Assembly (NCBI GenBank): GCA_020850735.1
Contig: JADZEE010000001.1
Location: 124,001-188,000, forward strand
Direction of reading: 5' to 3'
Source: Gammaproteobacteria bacterium
Lineage (GTDB): Bacteria; Pseudomonadota; Gammaproteobacteria; JADZEE01
DNA length: 64,000 bases
Positions within the stretch are counted from its first letter, which is position 1. Every line of letters starts with the position of its first letter. This document shows, one piece after another, positions 56,251-64,000 of this stretch. The translations under genes and the position numbers were made by a program. Under the pieces are notes generated by a model. It worked only from the letters and a program-made list of their open reading frames with translations, did no database searches and was not told the DNA's origin.

Positions 56251-57749
56251 GGATTCAACACCTGTTCGTAGCTCCCCGCGCCCCGCGTGTAGCCGGCCGC
56301 GGCGAAAGCTTGCCGGGATACGTCGTTGTTCGCCAGAACCTGCGCCGTGATGCGCCGCAGATCGGGCCTGTGGCTGGACAGCCAGCGGCTGCCCGCCCGC
56401 AGCATGGCGGGTCCGTAGCCCCGGCCCGAGCAGCCGGGAACGAGATAGATCGAAACGTGCGCGGCCTGGCCGTCGCAGTCGTAACGCAGCACGCCGACCG
56501 GCCGATCCGCGTGCTCGGCGACGAGCAGCAGCCGCGCCGGATCCGCGAGCGCGGCGGCGAACCAGCGTGCGTGCGCCGCCGCCGGGATCGGATCGCCGTC
56601 GTGCGAGTAGCGCCGGACCCCGGGATCGTTGCGCCAGGCGAGCATGGCGTCGCGATCGGCAGGCGCGGCGCGCCGCAGCACGATCGGTGGCGGCAGCAGG
56701 ATGCGCAGTACCCGTTCGGTGCCGCGACCGTCCACCTGTTCCAGGCAGCGCGCCGACATTGCTTGCAGCCGCTGCGGTGTCAGCGCGTCGAGCTGCGCCG
56801 CGATGGCGTCAGCGGAGGCCGATTCGCCCGCCATCACGATCGCCGCGCCGGCCGCCGCCATCGCCCCGGCACCGGCACGCTGGTTCCCGGCCACCGTCAG
56901 GATGAGACTCGGCAGGCCGACACAGGCACGTTCCCAGGTTGCCGTGCCGCCGGCGCCGACGGCGAAATCCGCCGCGACCATCCGTTCGGCGACGTCGTCG
57001 ACGTCCTGGCAAAAGCGCAGCCGCGCGTCGCCGCGGCAGCGGGTCGCGATGATGTCGGCCTGCGGGTTCCCGGCGCCGACGACGACGTCGGTGAGCGGCG
57101 GCGGGTTGCGCAGGGTGAGCGCGTCGAGGACCTTCAGGGTGTAGCCGCCCGGGTCGGTGCCCCCGAGGAACACGAACAGCCGGCGCAGGTGGCCGTCGCG
57201 CCGGCGCAGCACCGCCCGTGCCGCGGCGAATTCCGGACGCAGCAATGCGTAGCGCGGCCCGAGCAGTCGCGCGCAACCGGGCGCCAGCCGGCGGATCCCG
57301 CCATCACGCTCCTCGGCGCCGAGGTTCTGATCGAGCAGGATATCGGCGTCGTGCGCACGCTCGGGCAGATCGTCGATGGCGGCGATGCGGCCGGCGAGCG
57401 CGCGCAGGGCGCGTTCCCAGTCCAGGTCCAGGGCGTAATGATCAACGACGAGCAGATCGACGCCGCCGAGCGCCTCGAGCAGCGTGCGTGTCGCGGCCGC
57501 GTCCTGCGCTTGGTCGACGGGCGCCGGTTCGGCGGTCGAGTCGCCGTCCCGCGCCGCGCGCGGGGACTCCAGGCGGTGTACGCGAAAGCCCCGCGCACGG
57601 ATCGCGCCGATCATGTGACCGGGCAGTTCGCGACAGGCGAACTGCACCTCGACCGCGTGCGCCGCCAGCGCGCGGGCCAGGCACAGGCAACGCATGACGT
57701 GACCGCTGCCGATGTGCAGCGACGCGTCGGTGCGTATGAGCGCCCGCAT
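56247..57749 (-). CDS. pseG: PseG-PseH fusion: UDP-sugar hydrolase plus GNAT acetyltransferase
   Basis: 500 residues. Residues 1-335 are PseG (LIRTDASLHIGSGHVMRCLC, AIDDLPERAHDADILLDQNL, LLGPRYALLRPEFAAAR, FLGGTDPGGYTLK, VGAGGTATWERACVGLPSLI), which removes UDP from the trideoxy sugar. Residues 350-500 are a GNAT domain (IVLRRAAPADRDAMLAWRND, AHVSIYLVPGCSGRGYGPAM, ITAQVLANNDVSRQAFAAAG), like PseH. The two reactions sit on either side in the pathway. Start ATG 57749; GTG 57755 is also possible. The fusion is seen in some bacteria. Confidence 0.92.
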   Translation of the reverse strand: MRALIRTDASLHIGSGHVMRCLCLARALAAHAVEVQFACRELPGHMIGAIRARGFRVHRLESPRAARDGDSTAEPAPVDQAQDAAATRTLLEALGGVDLLVVDHYALDLDWERALRALAGRIAAIDDLPERAHDADILLDQNLGAEERDGGIRRLAPGCARLLGPRYALLRPEFAAARAVLRRRDGHLRRLFVFLGGTDPGGYTLKVLDALTLRNPPPLTDVVVGAGNPQADIIATRCRGDARLRFCQDVDDVAERMVAADFAVGAGGTATWERACVGLPSLILTVAGNQRAGAGAMAAAGAAIVMAGESASADAIAAQLDALTPQRLQAMSARCLEQVDGRGTERVLRILLPPPIVLRRAAPADRDAMLAWRNDPGVRRYSHDGDPIPAAAHARWFAAALADPARLLLVAEHADRPVGVLRYDCDGQAAHVSIYLVPGCSGRGYGPAMLRAGSRWLSSHRPDLRRITAQVLANNDVSRQAFAAAGYTRGAGSYEQVLNP

Positions 57750-57758
57750 CGGCACGGA

Positions 57759-59093
57759 TCAGCGGACGCGGAACAGCGGCTCGAGCGGTTCGCAGCGCAG
57801 CCGGGCGCGCAGATCGCCCTGTTCCACGGCGGCCCGCAGCAACGGCAGCACCTGCGCGTAGGCCGCCAGCAGTGTGGCGATATCGGCTTCGGTGTGCGCG
57901 TAGCTCAGGTTGTGACCGGTATTGACCAGGATGCCGCGCGCGAACATCTCCTGCAGGTACAGCGTGCGCAGCTCCAGCGCCGTGCACGGACTCGCGTCTG
58001 CGAGCACGACGAAGGGCCAGGCCGGATGCCCGCACACGCTCACGAAGGCCTGCACGCGGTGCTGCGCGACCAATGCCGCGAGGCCCGCCAGCAACTGTTC
58101 GCCACGCGCGTGGATGGTCTGCAGGACGGGCTCGCGCCGGATCTTGGCGAGGACCGCCAGGGCGGCCGCCAGTGACAGCGTTTCACCGCCGAAGGTGAAG
58201 GAGAAGAAGATCTCCTCCATCCGACGCATGAACTCACGGCGGCCGGTGAGCACCGCGAGCGGGTAGCCGTTGGCCAGGCCCTTGCCGAAGGTGGCGAGAT
58301 CGGGGGTGACGCCGAACAGCGCCTGGGCGCCGCCGGCGGCGAAGCGGAAACCGGTGATGGTTTCGTCGAACACCAGCAGCGCGCCGTGCTGGCGGGTCAG
58401 TGCGGCTACCGCCTCCAGGAAGCCCGGCCGTGGCCACTCATTGGTCATGGGTTCCAGGATCACCGCCGCGATCGCGCCTGCGAATTCGTCGAACAGGCGT
58501 GCCAGCGAGGGCAGATCGTTGTAGCGGAACCGGTGCGTCAGGGCGCGGGTCGAGCCTGGTACGCCGAGATCGCGCGTGGTCGAGCCGATGTACCAGTCCT
58601 GCCAGCCGTGGTAACCGCACACCGCCACGTGCTCGCGGCCGGTGCATGCACGCGCCAGGCGGATCGCACCGGCGGTGGCGTCGGATCCGTTCTTGCCGAA
58701 GCGCACCGCCTCCGCGCAGGGGACCATGTCGACGATCGCCTCGGCCACTTCCATCTCCAGGCGATGGGGCAGCGAGAAGCTGACACCGGACGCGATCTGG
58801 CGCAGCACCGCGGCATCGACGTCCGGATCCCGGTAGCCGAGCGAAATCGCCAGCAGCGCATTGATGAAATCGATGTATTCGTTGCCGTCCGCGTCCCATA
58901 CGCGGGAACCCCGGCCGCGCTCCAGGAAATACGGCGATACACCCCATGGCAGAGCGACACGCGACTTGGAGAAGGTCTGCGAGCCGAGCGGTATCACCGC
59001 CTCGGCCCGCGCCAGCAGCTCCAGCGAGCGCCGGTAACGAACGCCGGGTGCGCGCACGTCGTTCTCGCCCGGCGCGGCGTGTCGGCGGCTCAC
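57759..59093 (-). CDS. Class III PLP aminotransferase (glutamate-1-semialdehyde-mutase-like)
   Basis: 444 residues from GTG 59093. Fold-type I class III pattern: IPLGSQTFSKSRVALPWGVS, DADGNEYIDFINALLAISLG, VRFGKNGSDATAGAIRLARA, CGYHGWQDWYIGSTTRDLGV, LVFDETITGFRFAAGG (Asp), and ATFGKGLANGYPLAVLTG with the Schiff-base Lys. In pse/leg-type loci such enzymes are often present with an aldo/keto reductase and an SpsF-like nucleotidyltransferase; their exact step is unproven. It overlaps none but is only 3 bp from the cytidylyltransferase gene. Confidence 0.85.
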   Translation of the reverse strand: MSRRHAAPGENDVRAPGVRYRRSLELLARAEAVIPLGSQTFSKSRVALPWGVSPYFLERGRGSRVWDADGNEYIDFINALLAISLGYRDPDVDAAVLRQIASGVSFSLPHRLEMEVAEAIVDMVPCAEAVRFGKNGSDATAGAIRLARACTGREHVAVCGYHGWQDWYIGSTTRDLGVPGSTRALTHRFRYNDLPSLARLFDEFAGAIAAVILEPMTNEWPRPGFLEAVAALTRQHGALLVFDETITGFRFAAGGAQALFGVTPDLATFGKGLANGYPLAVLTGRREFMRRMEEIFFSFTFGGETLSLAAALAVLAKIRREPVLQTIHARGEQLLAGLAALVAQHRVQAFVSVCGHPAWPFVVLADASPCTALELRTLYLQEMFARGILVNTGHNLSYAHTEADIATLLAAYAQVLPLLRAAVEQGDLRARLRCEPLEPLFRVR

Positions 59094-59096
59094 GGT

Positions 59097-59822
59097 TCAG
59101 GCCTGCCGCGCATTGAGCGCCGCCAGTTCCGGACGGCTGTCGAGCAGACGCTGAACGTCTTCGCGGCCGAAGTCGGGTTTGTGCGGGTAGAGCGCCGCAT
59201 AGACCGCGCGCACGAATTCCAGATCCTCGGGATAGTCCACGACCCAACGCTGCGCCGAGCGGTCCACGCTGTCACGGTACACGCCGCAGCGGCAGGTGCT
59301 GGCACTGCGGTAGAACCAGGGCGTGACGTGCTCGCGTTCGAACGGGAGCGTCGCCAGCCGCCAGGCGCGTTCCAGCGCCGGGAAGCGGAACACCTCGACG
59401 TCCAGGCCGTCCGGAAAACTGCGAACGTGGGCGTTGGAGGTGTAATCGTTGTCCTCGCGCAGGTGCTGATCGACCACGCCGTCCAGCAGTCGTGGATCGA
59501 CCAGCGGGCAGTCGCCCGTGATGCGCACGACGTGCCGGGGCGCGTACGCGCGCGCGGCCTGGTAGTAGCGGTCCAGCACGTCGCTCAGACTGCCGCGGTA
59601 ACAGCCGACGCCCAGCTCGCCACAGCAGTCGGCGATGGGCTGGTCGGAGCCATCGCTGCTGGTGGCCACGCACAGTGCGTCGAGGCGGGCGCGGCGGATA
59701 CGCTCGATCTGGCGCGCCAGCAGCGGCCGGCCGAGCAGCGGGGCGAGAACCTTGCCCGGCAGGCGCGTGGACGACATGCGCGCCTGCACGATGCACAGCA
59801 CGCCCGCGCTCACGCCGGCCAC
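59097..59822 (-). CDS. pseF: SpsF/PseF-like cytidylyltransferase
   Basis: 241 residues from GTG 59822 (overlapping the aldo/keto reductase gene by 13 bases; GTG 59813 is an alternative). LCIVQARMSSTRLPGKVLAP is the nucleotidyltransferase motif I; DALCVATSSDGSDQPIADCC, RITGDCPLVDPRLLDGVVDQ, and YTSNAHVRSFPDGLDVEVF match SpsF. In pse operons this type provides the CMP-activation of the nonulosonate. The C-terminal RWVVDYPEDLEFVRAVYAAL is also typical. Confidence 0.85.
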   Translation of the reverse strand: MAGVSAGVLCIVQARMSSTRLPGKVLAPLLGRPLLARQIERIRRARLDALCVATSSDGSDQPIADCCGELGVGCYRGSLSDVLDRYYQAARAYAPRHVVRITGDCPLVDPRLLDGVVDQHLREDNDYTSNAHVRSFPDGLDVEVFRFPALERAWRLATLPFEREHVTPWFYRSASTCRCGVYRDSVDRSAQRWVVDYPEDLEFVRAVYAALYPHKPDFGREDVQRLLDSRPELAALNARQA

Positions 59823-60694
59823 CTTGACGGGTCGAGCAGGGCGGCGTCATTCACGGCGAAGCGGTGATACCAGTGCGCCGGCAACCGGATCGACGCGGCG
59901 TCGAGCACCTCGTCGAGCTCGGTCGTGCTGGTGACGCCGACGATGGCGCAATCGATCTCCGGCACCGTCGCCGCGAAGCCGATGGCGGCCTGCAGCGGCG
60001 ACAGACCCTCGGCGCCGGCCGCGGCGCGGAAAGCGCGCAGCAGCGTTCGCCAGGGATCCAGCCAGGCGGCGGGTGGGCCGTCGCCGGGCATGGCGAGCAG
60101 GCCCTGGAGCAGCAGCGAGCGGGCGTGGATCTCGACGCCCGCCGCGCGCAGGCGCTGCAACTGTCCGCCCCGCACCAGGCGCTGGTCCAGCAGGTTGAGC
60201 GGAAGCTGGACGATATCCAGGGCGTAGCGGGCCAGCAGCGCCTCGATTTCCTGCGCCGCGTAGACCGAGGCACCGATCGCCGCGACCTGCCCCTCGTGCT
60301 TCAGCGCGAGGAGGCCGGCGTATAGCTGCGCACCGCGCGTACCGAGCAGATCCGACGCATGGTGTACGAGCAGCGCGGCGAGGCGTGTGCGCCGCAGGCG
60401 CCGCAGTGATCGCGCCAGGGTGTCGCGGGCCCAGCGTTCGATGGCGGCGGTTTCCGCGATGTCTGCGGGCAGGCGTGGCAGCTTGGTCACGACGCGCAGC
60501 CGCTCCCCGGGCGCGAGCGCTGCGCCGAGGATCGACTCGGCGTCGCCGTAGTCGGCCGCGGTGTCGAACACCTGCACGCCGGCGGCAAATGCCCGGGCCA
60601 CGATTGCGCACGCCCGATCCGCCGGTACCTGCCCGGCGTGGTTGGCGATGCCGTAGGGCATGCCGAGCTGGACCGTGCCCAGCCCGATTTTCAT
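59810..60694 (-). CDS. Aldo/keto reductase in the nonulosonate operon
   Basis: 294 residues. Catalytic tetrad is complete: Asp and Tyr in VFDTAADYGDAES, Lys in RVVTKLPRLP, His in AALLVHHASD. IVGVTSTTELDEVLDAA gives the NADPH end. Relatives are found in spore-coat and pse-like loci next to SpsF. The start overlaps pseC stop by ATGA. The step is unknown; it may reduce a keto sugar. Confidence 0.86.
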   Translation of the reverse strand: MKIGLGTVQLGMPYGIANHAGQVPADRACAIVARAFAAGVQVFDTAADYGDAESILGAALAPGERLRVVTKLPRLPADIAETAAIERWARDTLARSLRRLRRTRLAALLVHHASDLLGTRGAQLYAGLLALKHEGQVAAIGASVYAAQEIEALLARYALDIVQLPLNLLDQRLVRGGQLQRLRAAGVEIHARSLLLQGLLAMPGDGPPAAWLDPWRTLLRAFRAAAGAEGLSPLQAAIGFAATVPEIDCAIVGVTSTTELDEVLDAASIRLPAHWYHRFAVNDAALLDPSRWPA

Positions 60695-61842
60695 GGCGCC
60701 GCCAGCGCGCCTTGCAGGGTCTCGATCACGTGTTCCTGCCCGGCCTCGTCGAGCTGCGGATGCAGCGGCAGCGTCAACGCCCCGGCGTAGTAGCGTTCGG
60801 TCTGCGGGTAGTCTTCGCGCCGCAATCCCAGCCGCCGGTAATAGGGATGGCGGTACACGGGAATGTAGTGGACGTTGACACCGATACCGGCGGCCCGCAT
60901 TGCCGTGTAGACGCTGCGCCGTTGCCCGGGCGCGAGCTGTACCACGTACAGGTGCCAGGCCGGGTCGGTGTGCGCCGCGATCACCGGACGTCGCAGGGGC
61001 AGCGCGGCGAGGCGCCGGTCGTAGCGGGCGGCGAGCGCGCGGCGGCGATCGAGGAAAGCGTCTATGCGCCGCAGCTGACTGAGGCCGAGCGCGGCCTGAA
61101 TGTCCGTCATGCGGAAATTGTGGCCGAGCGCGATCTGCTCGTAGTACCAGCCGCCTTCGCTGTCGTTCTCCATCTGCGCCGGCTCGCGGGTGATGCCGTG
61201 CGAGCGCAGCGATTGCAGACGTCGTGCCAGTGCCGGATCGGGCGTCGTGACCATGCCGCCTTCGCCGGTGGTGATCAGCTTGACCGCGTGAAAGCTGAAC
61301 ACCGCCATCTGCGCGTAACGGCAGTCGCCGATGCGCGTGCCCCGGTAGCGGGCACCCAGGGCATGCGCGGCGTCTTCGATCACGGCAATGCCGTAGCGCT
61401 GCGCGAGCGCGCCGATCGCCTCCATGTCACAGGGCTGGCCGGCGAAGTGCACGGGGACCAGTACCCGCGGCAACCGGCCTGCGGCGGCTGCGCGCTCGAG
61501 CTTCGCCGCCAGGCGCCGTGGGCACAGGTTGCCGGTGTCGGGGTCGACATCGACGAAATCGACCTGCGCCCCGCAATGGCGGGCGCAGTTGGCGGTCGCG
61601 ACGAAGGTGTTCGGTGAGGTCCACAGGCAGTCCCCGGGACCGAGATCCAGTGCGCGGCAGGCGAGGTGCAGGGCCGAGCTGGCGCTGTTGACCGCCACCG
61701 CGTGCGCCACGCCGCAGTACCCGGCCACGGCCGACTCGAAGGCCGGCACGACCGGGCCCTGGGTCAGGAAATCCGACTCGAGCACCGCCGCGACGGCCGC
61801 GACATCGTCCGCCGAAATCCACTGCCGGCCGTAGGGGATCAC
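60691..61842 (-). CDS. pseC: UDP-4-keto sugar aminotransferase PseC
   Basis: 383 residues from GTG 61842 (GTGA overlap with the pseB stop). DegT/DnrJ/EryC1 fold: IPYGRQWISADDVAAVAAVL, AVNSASSALHLACRALDL, TSPNTFVATANCARHCGAQV, VIEDAAHALGARYRGTRIGD, and FSFHAVKLITTGEGGMVTT with the PLP Lys. Then HNFRMTDIQAALGLSQLRR. It transfers an amino group to C4 of UDP-4-keto-6-deoxy-L-AltNAc. The open frame upstream to 61893 is in the pseB gene and is rejected as start. Confidence 0.94.
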   Translation of the reverse strand: MIPYGRQWISADDVAAVAAVLESDFLTQGPVVPAFESAVAGYCGVAHAVAVNSASSALHLACRALDLGPGDCLWTSPNTFVATANCARHCGAQVDFVDVDPDTGNLCPRRLAAKLERAAAAGRLPRVLVPVHFAGQPCDMEAIGALAQRYGIAVIEDAAHALGARYRGTRIGDCRYAQMAVFSFHAVKLITTGEGGMVTTPDPALARRLQSLRSHGITREPAQMENDSEGGWYYEQIALGHNFRMTDIQAALGLSQLRRIDAFLDRRRALAARYDRRLAALPLRRPVIAAHTDPAWHLYVVQLAPGQRRSVYTAMRAAGIGVNVHYIPVYRHPYYRRLGLRREDYPQTERYYAGALTLPLHPQLDEAGQEHVIETLQGALAAP

Positions 61843-62846
61843 GACATCGCCCGGTGGTTGAACGCGCCGATCTCCCCGGGTGCCAGAAACCACGGATTGG
61901 TGCCGGACTGGTACTCGAAGTTCTCGGGCACCGCCAGGCCTTGCTCGCCGAGCGCGTTGAGTTCGAAACAGTTGCCGTTGGGTGAGCTGATAAAACGGAT
62001 CGCCGGGCGGATGACGTAATGATCGTCGAATTCGAGCGTCAGGTGTGAATCATCCCGGGGGCACATCACTTCGTGCAGTTTTTCGCCGGGACGGATACCG
62101 GTGTAGCGCAGCGCCAGCCGTGGTGCCATCGCGTGCGCGAGATCGACGATGCGTATGGACGGGATCCTGGGCACGAAAATCTCACCACCGTACATGCGCC
62201 CGAAGGAGCGCACGACGTGATCCACACCCTGCTGCAGCGAGATCCAGAACCGCGTCATGGCTTCGTGCGTGACCGGCAGGTGATCGCTGCCCTGGTCGAT
62301 CAGGGACTGGAAATAAGGCACGACGGAGCCGCGTGAGCCGACGACGTTGCCGTAGCGCACGACCGCAAAGCGCGTGGGCGCCTTGCCGGCGACGTTGTTC
62401 GCGGCGACGAACAGCTTGTCGGCGCACAGCTTGGTGGCGCCGTAGAGATTGATCGGGTTCGCGGCCTTGTCCGTCGACAGCGCGATGACCTTTTTCACGT
62501 TGTTGGCGAGCGCGGCGTCGATGACGTTGCCGGCGCCGTGGACGTTGGTCTTGATGCACTCCATCGGATTGTACTCGGCCGCCGGCACCTGCTTGAGCGC
62601 CGCGGCGTGAACCACGTAGTCCACGTCGACCATGGCCTGGCGCAGGCGATCGCGGTCGCGCACGTCGCCGATGAAATAGCGCATGCACGGCGCGTCGAAT
62701 CGCTGCGACATGTCGAACTGCTTGAGCTCGTCACGCGAAAACACGATCAGGCGTCGTGGCTGGCAGCGCTCGAGCAGCGTCGCAACGAAGCGCTGGCCGA
62801 ATGACCCGGTGCCGCCCGTGACGAGGACGGACCGGTCGTCGAACAT
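61839..62846 (-). CDS. pseB: UDP-GlcNAc 4,6-dehydratase (inverting) PseB
   Basis: 335 residues from ATG 62846. Extended SDR: VLVTGGTGSFGQRFVATLLE, RRLIVFSRDELKQFDMSQRF, VHAAALKQVPAAEYNPMECI, KTNVHGAGNVIDAALAN, ALSTDKAANPINLYGATK (Y-x3-K), and FVVRYGNVVGSRGSVVPYF-like AVVRYGNVVGSRGSVVPYFQ. It dehydrates UDP-GlcNAc and inverts C5 to give the L-altro keto sugar, the first step of pseudaminic acid. It is the promoter-proximal gene of the eleven-gene operon. Confidence 0.95.
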   Translation of the reverse strand: MFDDRSVLVTGGTGSFGQRFVATLLERCQPRRLIVFSRDELKQFDMSQRFDAPCMRYFIGDVRDRDRLRQAMVDVDYVVHAAALKQVPAAEYNPMECIKTNVHGAGNVIDAALANNVKKVIALSTDKAANPINLYGATKLCADKLFVAANNVAGKAPTRFAVVRYGNVVGSRGSVVPYFQSLIDQGSDHLPVTHEAMTRFWISLQQGVDHVVRSFGRMYGGEIFVPRIPSIRIVDLAHAMAPRLALRYTGIRPGEKLHEVMCPRDDSHLTLEFDDHYVIRPAIRFISSPNGNCFELNALGEQGLAVPENFEYQSGTNPWFLAPGEIGAFNHRAMS

Positions 62847-62954
62847 CGAGATCACGGCTCAGTCCGCCCGCAGGACCCGGTACGGGCCGCCGGCGCCGCA
62901 ACGCCCTGTGCGCCGTTCCGATCGTAAACGGTGTCGATGTACCTCTGGTTCCGC

Positions 62955-62980
62955 ATGGACCCTCCCATTGTGGGGTCCAT
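62955..62980. promoter_or_regulatory. Inverted repeat upstream of the pse operon
   Basis: ATGGACCC (62955-62962) and GGGTCCAT (62973-62980) are exact reverse complements 10 bases apart, about 110-135 bases upstream of pseB. Operator or leader hairpin candidate. The promoter itself cannot be named. Confidence 0.45.
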
Positions 62981-63058
62981 TGTCGCAAGTGTGCGCCGAA
63001 AACCCTACCGCAGCGATCGGCGCCGGCGGTCGGCCGCAGTGTGCCGGGCGGCTCCCCG

Positions 63059-63086
63059 GCGGGGCGATGGTTTCGCAAGGTCTCAG
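63059..63086 (-). repeat. Stop-codon-overlapping dispersed repeat, copy D
   Basis: On minus it reads CTGAGACCTTGCGAAACCAT then CGCCCCGC. TGA (63085-63083) is the stop codon of the lipoprotein gene. It has two or three changes relative to copy C. Confidence 0.65.
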
Positions 63087-63793
63087 TCGTAGCGCTCGAG
63101 CTCGAGCCGGTAGTCCCCGTTGTGCAGAAACACGCTGTCGGTCGTCTCGTGGCGGACCGATTTGACCAGACCGACGTCGGGCGCATACCACTCGACGTGC
63201 TCGACCGCGACCGTCGCCCGGGCGTTGCCGCGGTCGACCGGCACGGCGGCCGTGCCGGCGCCGCGGATCCGCAGGCAGTGCGCGAAGGTTCCCGCCGCGA
63301 CCGTGACGGTGTCATCGAGCGCTTCCAGCGTGTAATCGATGTCCACCGGCAGGTGGCGCGGAGCGAGCCGATCCTCGCGGGCAAAGGTACGGCTCTCGAC
63401 CAGCCGCAGTCGGCTCGTCAGCGTCCAGCGGCGGCCAATCTCGGCCGGCAGGGGCAGCACCAGCTGGCCCGGCGGATCGGCTTGCGCGTTCAGCTTGCCG
63501 GCGACGCGGGTCGCGACCCGGACCACGCCCGTGGCCGTGCGCCGGTAATAGCGGGTGTCGCCGGTCTGCTCGCGCCGCGCGTGCACACGTTCCCCGGCGA
63601 AGGTTCCCGCGCCGAGGTTACGGACCACGAGCTTGTGTTCGTGGACTTCTCCCAGGGTGCGCAGCTCGAGTCGATACTGCCAGCCACGGCCGGCACCGAG
63701 CGGGTAGTAGTCGTGCCCGGCGTCCGTGCAGGCGGTGACGAGCAGGGCGAGGACCATAGCCGGCGGAACGCGGCCGCAGCGCGCGGGATTCAT
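63083..63793 (-). CDS. Lipoprotein of unknown function (DUF3108-like pattern)
   Basis: 236 residues from ATG 63793: signal VPPAMVLALLVTAC with lipobox Cys 22. The mature part begins DYYPLGAGRGWQYRLELRTL and has TVAAGTFAHCLRIRGAG and EWYAPDVGLVKSVRHETTD, a pattern seen in beta-sheet lipoproteins where a transport or stability signal (YAPGVGLVK) is conserved. Probably membrane-attached in the periplasm. Ends in a dispersed repeat. Not part of the pse operon, since its own stop and repeat lie before pseB. Confidence 0.76.
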   Translation of the reverse strand: MNPARCGRVPPAMVLALLVTACTDAGHDYYPLGAGRGWQYRLELRTLGEVHEHKLVVRNLGAGTFAGERVHARREQTGDTRYYRRTATGVVRVATRVAGKLNAQADPPGQLVLPLPAEIGRRWTLTSRLRLVESRTFAREDRLAPRHLPVDIDYTLEALDDTVTVAAGTFAHCLRIRGAGTAAVPVDRGNARATVAVEHVEWYAPDVGLVKSVRHETTDSVFLHNGDYRLELERYD

Positions 63794-63862
63794 CCGTCGG
63801 CACCATAGCGCAGCGCCCGGCATCCGCCCAGCGCCGCGTCCCGACGCCGTGGTCCGGAAATG

Positions 63863-63898
63863 AAAAAGCCCGGCGGCCTACAGGCTGGCGCGCCGGGC
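63863..63898 (-). terminator. Intrinsic terminator of the last gene
   Basis: Read on minus, GCCCGGCG and CGCCGGGC form an 8-bp stem and TTTTTC follows directly. It serves the gene ending at 63948. Confidence 0.8.
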
Positions 63899-63947
63899 GA
63901 AGCGCGCTGGCTGCGCGCGAGGGGAGGTCACACCAGACATGCATCGT

Positions 63948-64000
63948 TCATCGGTTGGCGGCTCCGGCATGGGTGTAGAGCATGCCCTCGAGCTCGCCGT
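63948..64000 (-). CDS. C-terminal end of an unidentified gene, cut by window edge
   Basis: Only the last 16 codons and the stop are visible: GELEGMLYTHAGAANR. It is supported by the good terminator 50 bases beyond the stop. Too short to identify. Confidence 0.4.
   Translation of the reverse strand, partial: GELEGMLYTHAGAANR

Noticed and set aside
55021-58175. Long plus-strand open frames over pseI and pseG-pseH
   Set aside because: They are shadows of well-recognised minus-strand pse genes, without domains or ribosome sites.
1-64000. CRISPR arrays, prophage, transposase or integrase genes
   Set aside because: No regularly spaced direct repeats and no recombinase-like protein were found; the tRNA-Arg has no visible attachment-site duplication.

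Overview
The window is GC-rich throughout (about two thirds G+C by eye), with GTG and TTG starts common and many 4-bp ATGA/GTGA gene overlaps. A RegB/RegA redox two-component system, motAB behind a sigma-28-like promoter, a sigma-32-like promoter before an Hsp20 gene, a TonB-dependent receptor, a pseudaminic-acid-type sugar operon and an aromatic-degradation cluster together suggest a motile, aerobic, GC-rich gammaproteobacterium. A pollutant-degrading lineage such as Immundisolibacter, Nevskiales or Chromatiales relatives is possible, but that is inference and no 16S gene is present.

Left part (1-24 kb): a truncated reductive-dehalogenase-like gene at the edge; housekeeping genes (YhbY, an aspartate-type aminotransferase, a YdjM-like membrane protein); lipoproteins and an exported methyltransferase; a TlpA-like thioredoxin with an outer-membrane protein; regBA preceded by a perfect long inverted repeat (REPIN-like); a Mop molybdate-binding protein beside an orphan Tat-exported IorB-like molybdenum hydroxylase subunit; a giant Sel1-repeat protein followed by a degenerate GGDEF protein; Hsp20; a three-gene DUF309/lipoprotein/cation-efflux operon; and an EF-hand protein.

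Middle (22.5-47.5 kb): a winged-helix/TolB/TPR regulator upstream of a TonB-dependent receptor; small genes (globin, pentapeptide repeat, FmdB, RidA, DUF4404, YciI); a minus-strand run PaaK-like ligase, methyltransferase, alpha/beta hydrolase, GST-like, small protein, MgtE; then the aromatic catabolic cluster: meta-cleavage hydrolase, extradiol dioxygenase, GntR-family regulator and a carbazole-dioxygenase-like Rieske oxygenase. Four near-identical operator-like sites (consensus TTGTCTGACAA) lie in the three intergenic gaps of this cluster, one overlapping the -10 of a promoter with a perfect TTGACA. An LHPP-like phosphatase, an MFS transporter, LMW-phosphatase and exported MsrB, motAB, and an iodotyrosine-deiodinase-like flavoprotein follow.

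Right part (47.7-64 kb): two tandem paralogous FHA-EAL proteins (phosphothreonine reading fused to c-di-GMP hydrolysis), tRNA-Arg(TCG), and an eleven-gene minus-strand operon, pseB, pseC, aldo/keto reductase, cytidylyltransferase, class III aminotransferase, pseG-pseH fusion, pseI, polysialyltransferase-like glycosyltransferase, FAD oxidoreductase, pseA-like amidotransferase, methyltransferase. It should make and modify a nonulosonic acid, probably for flagellin or surface glycans. The window ends in a lipoprotein gene, a terminator and the last codons of a further gene.

A dispersed repeat (TGAGAG..TGTGAAA..ATCACCGCGCC) supplies the TGA stop codon of four or five different minus-strand genes, and a second REP-like family (core CCGGGGTCAGAGTCGAA) flanks the TlpA/regBA region. 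No transposase, integrase, CRISPR array or rRNA was found.
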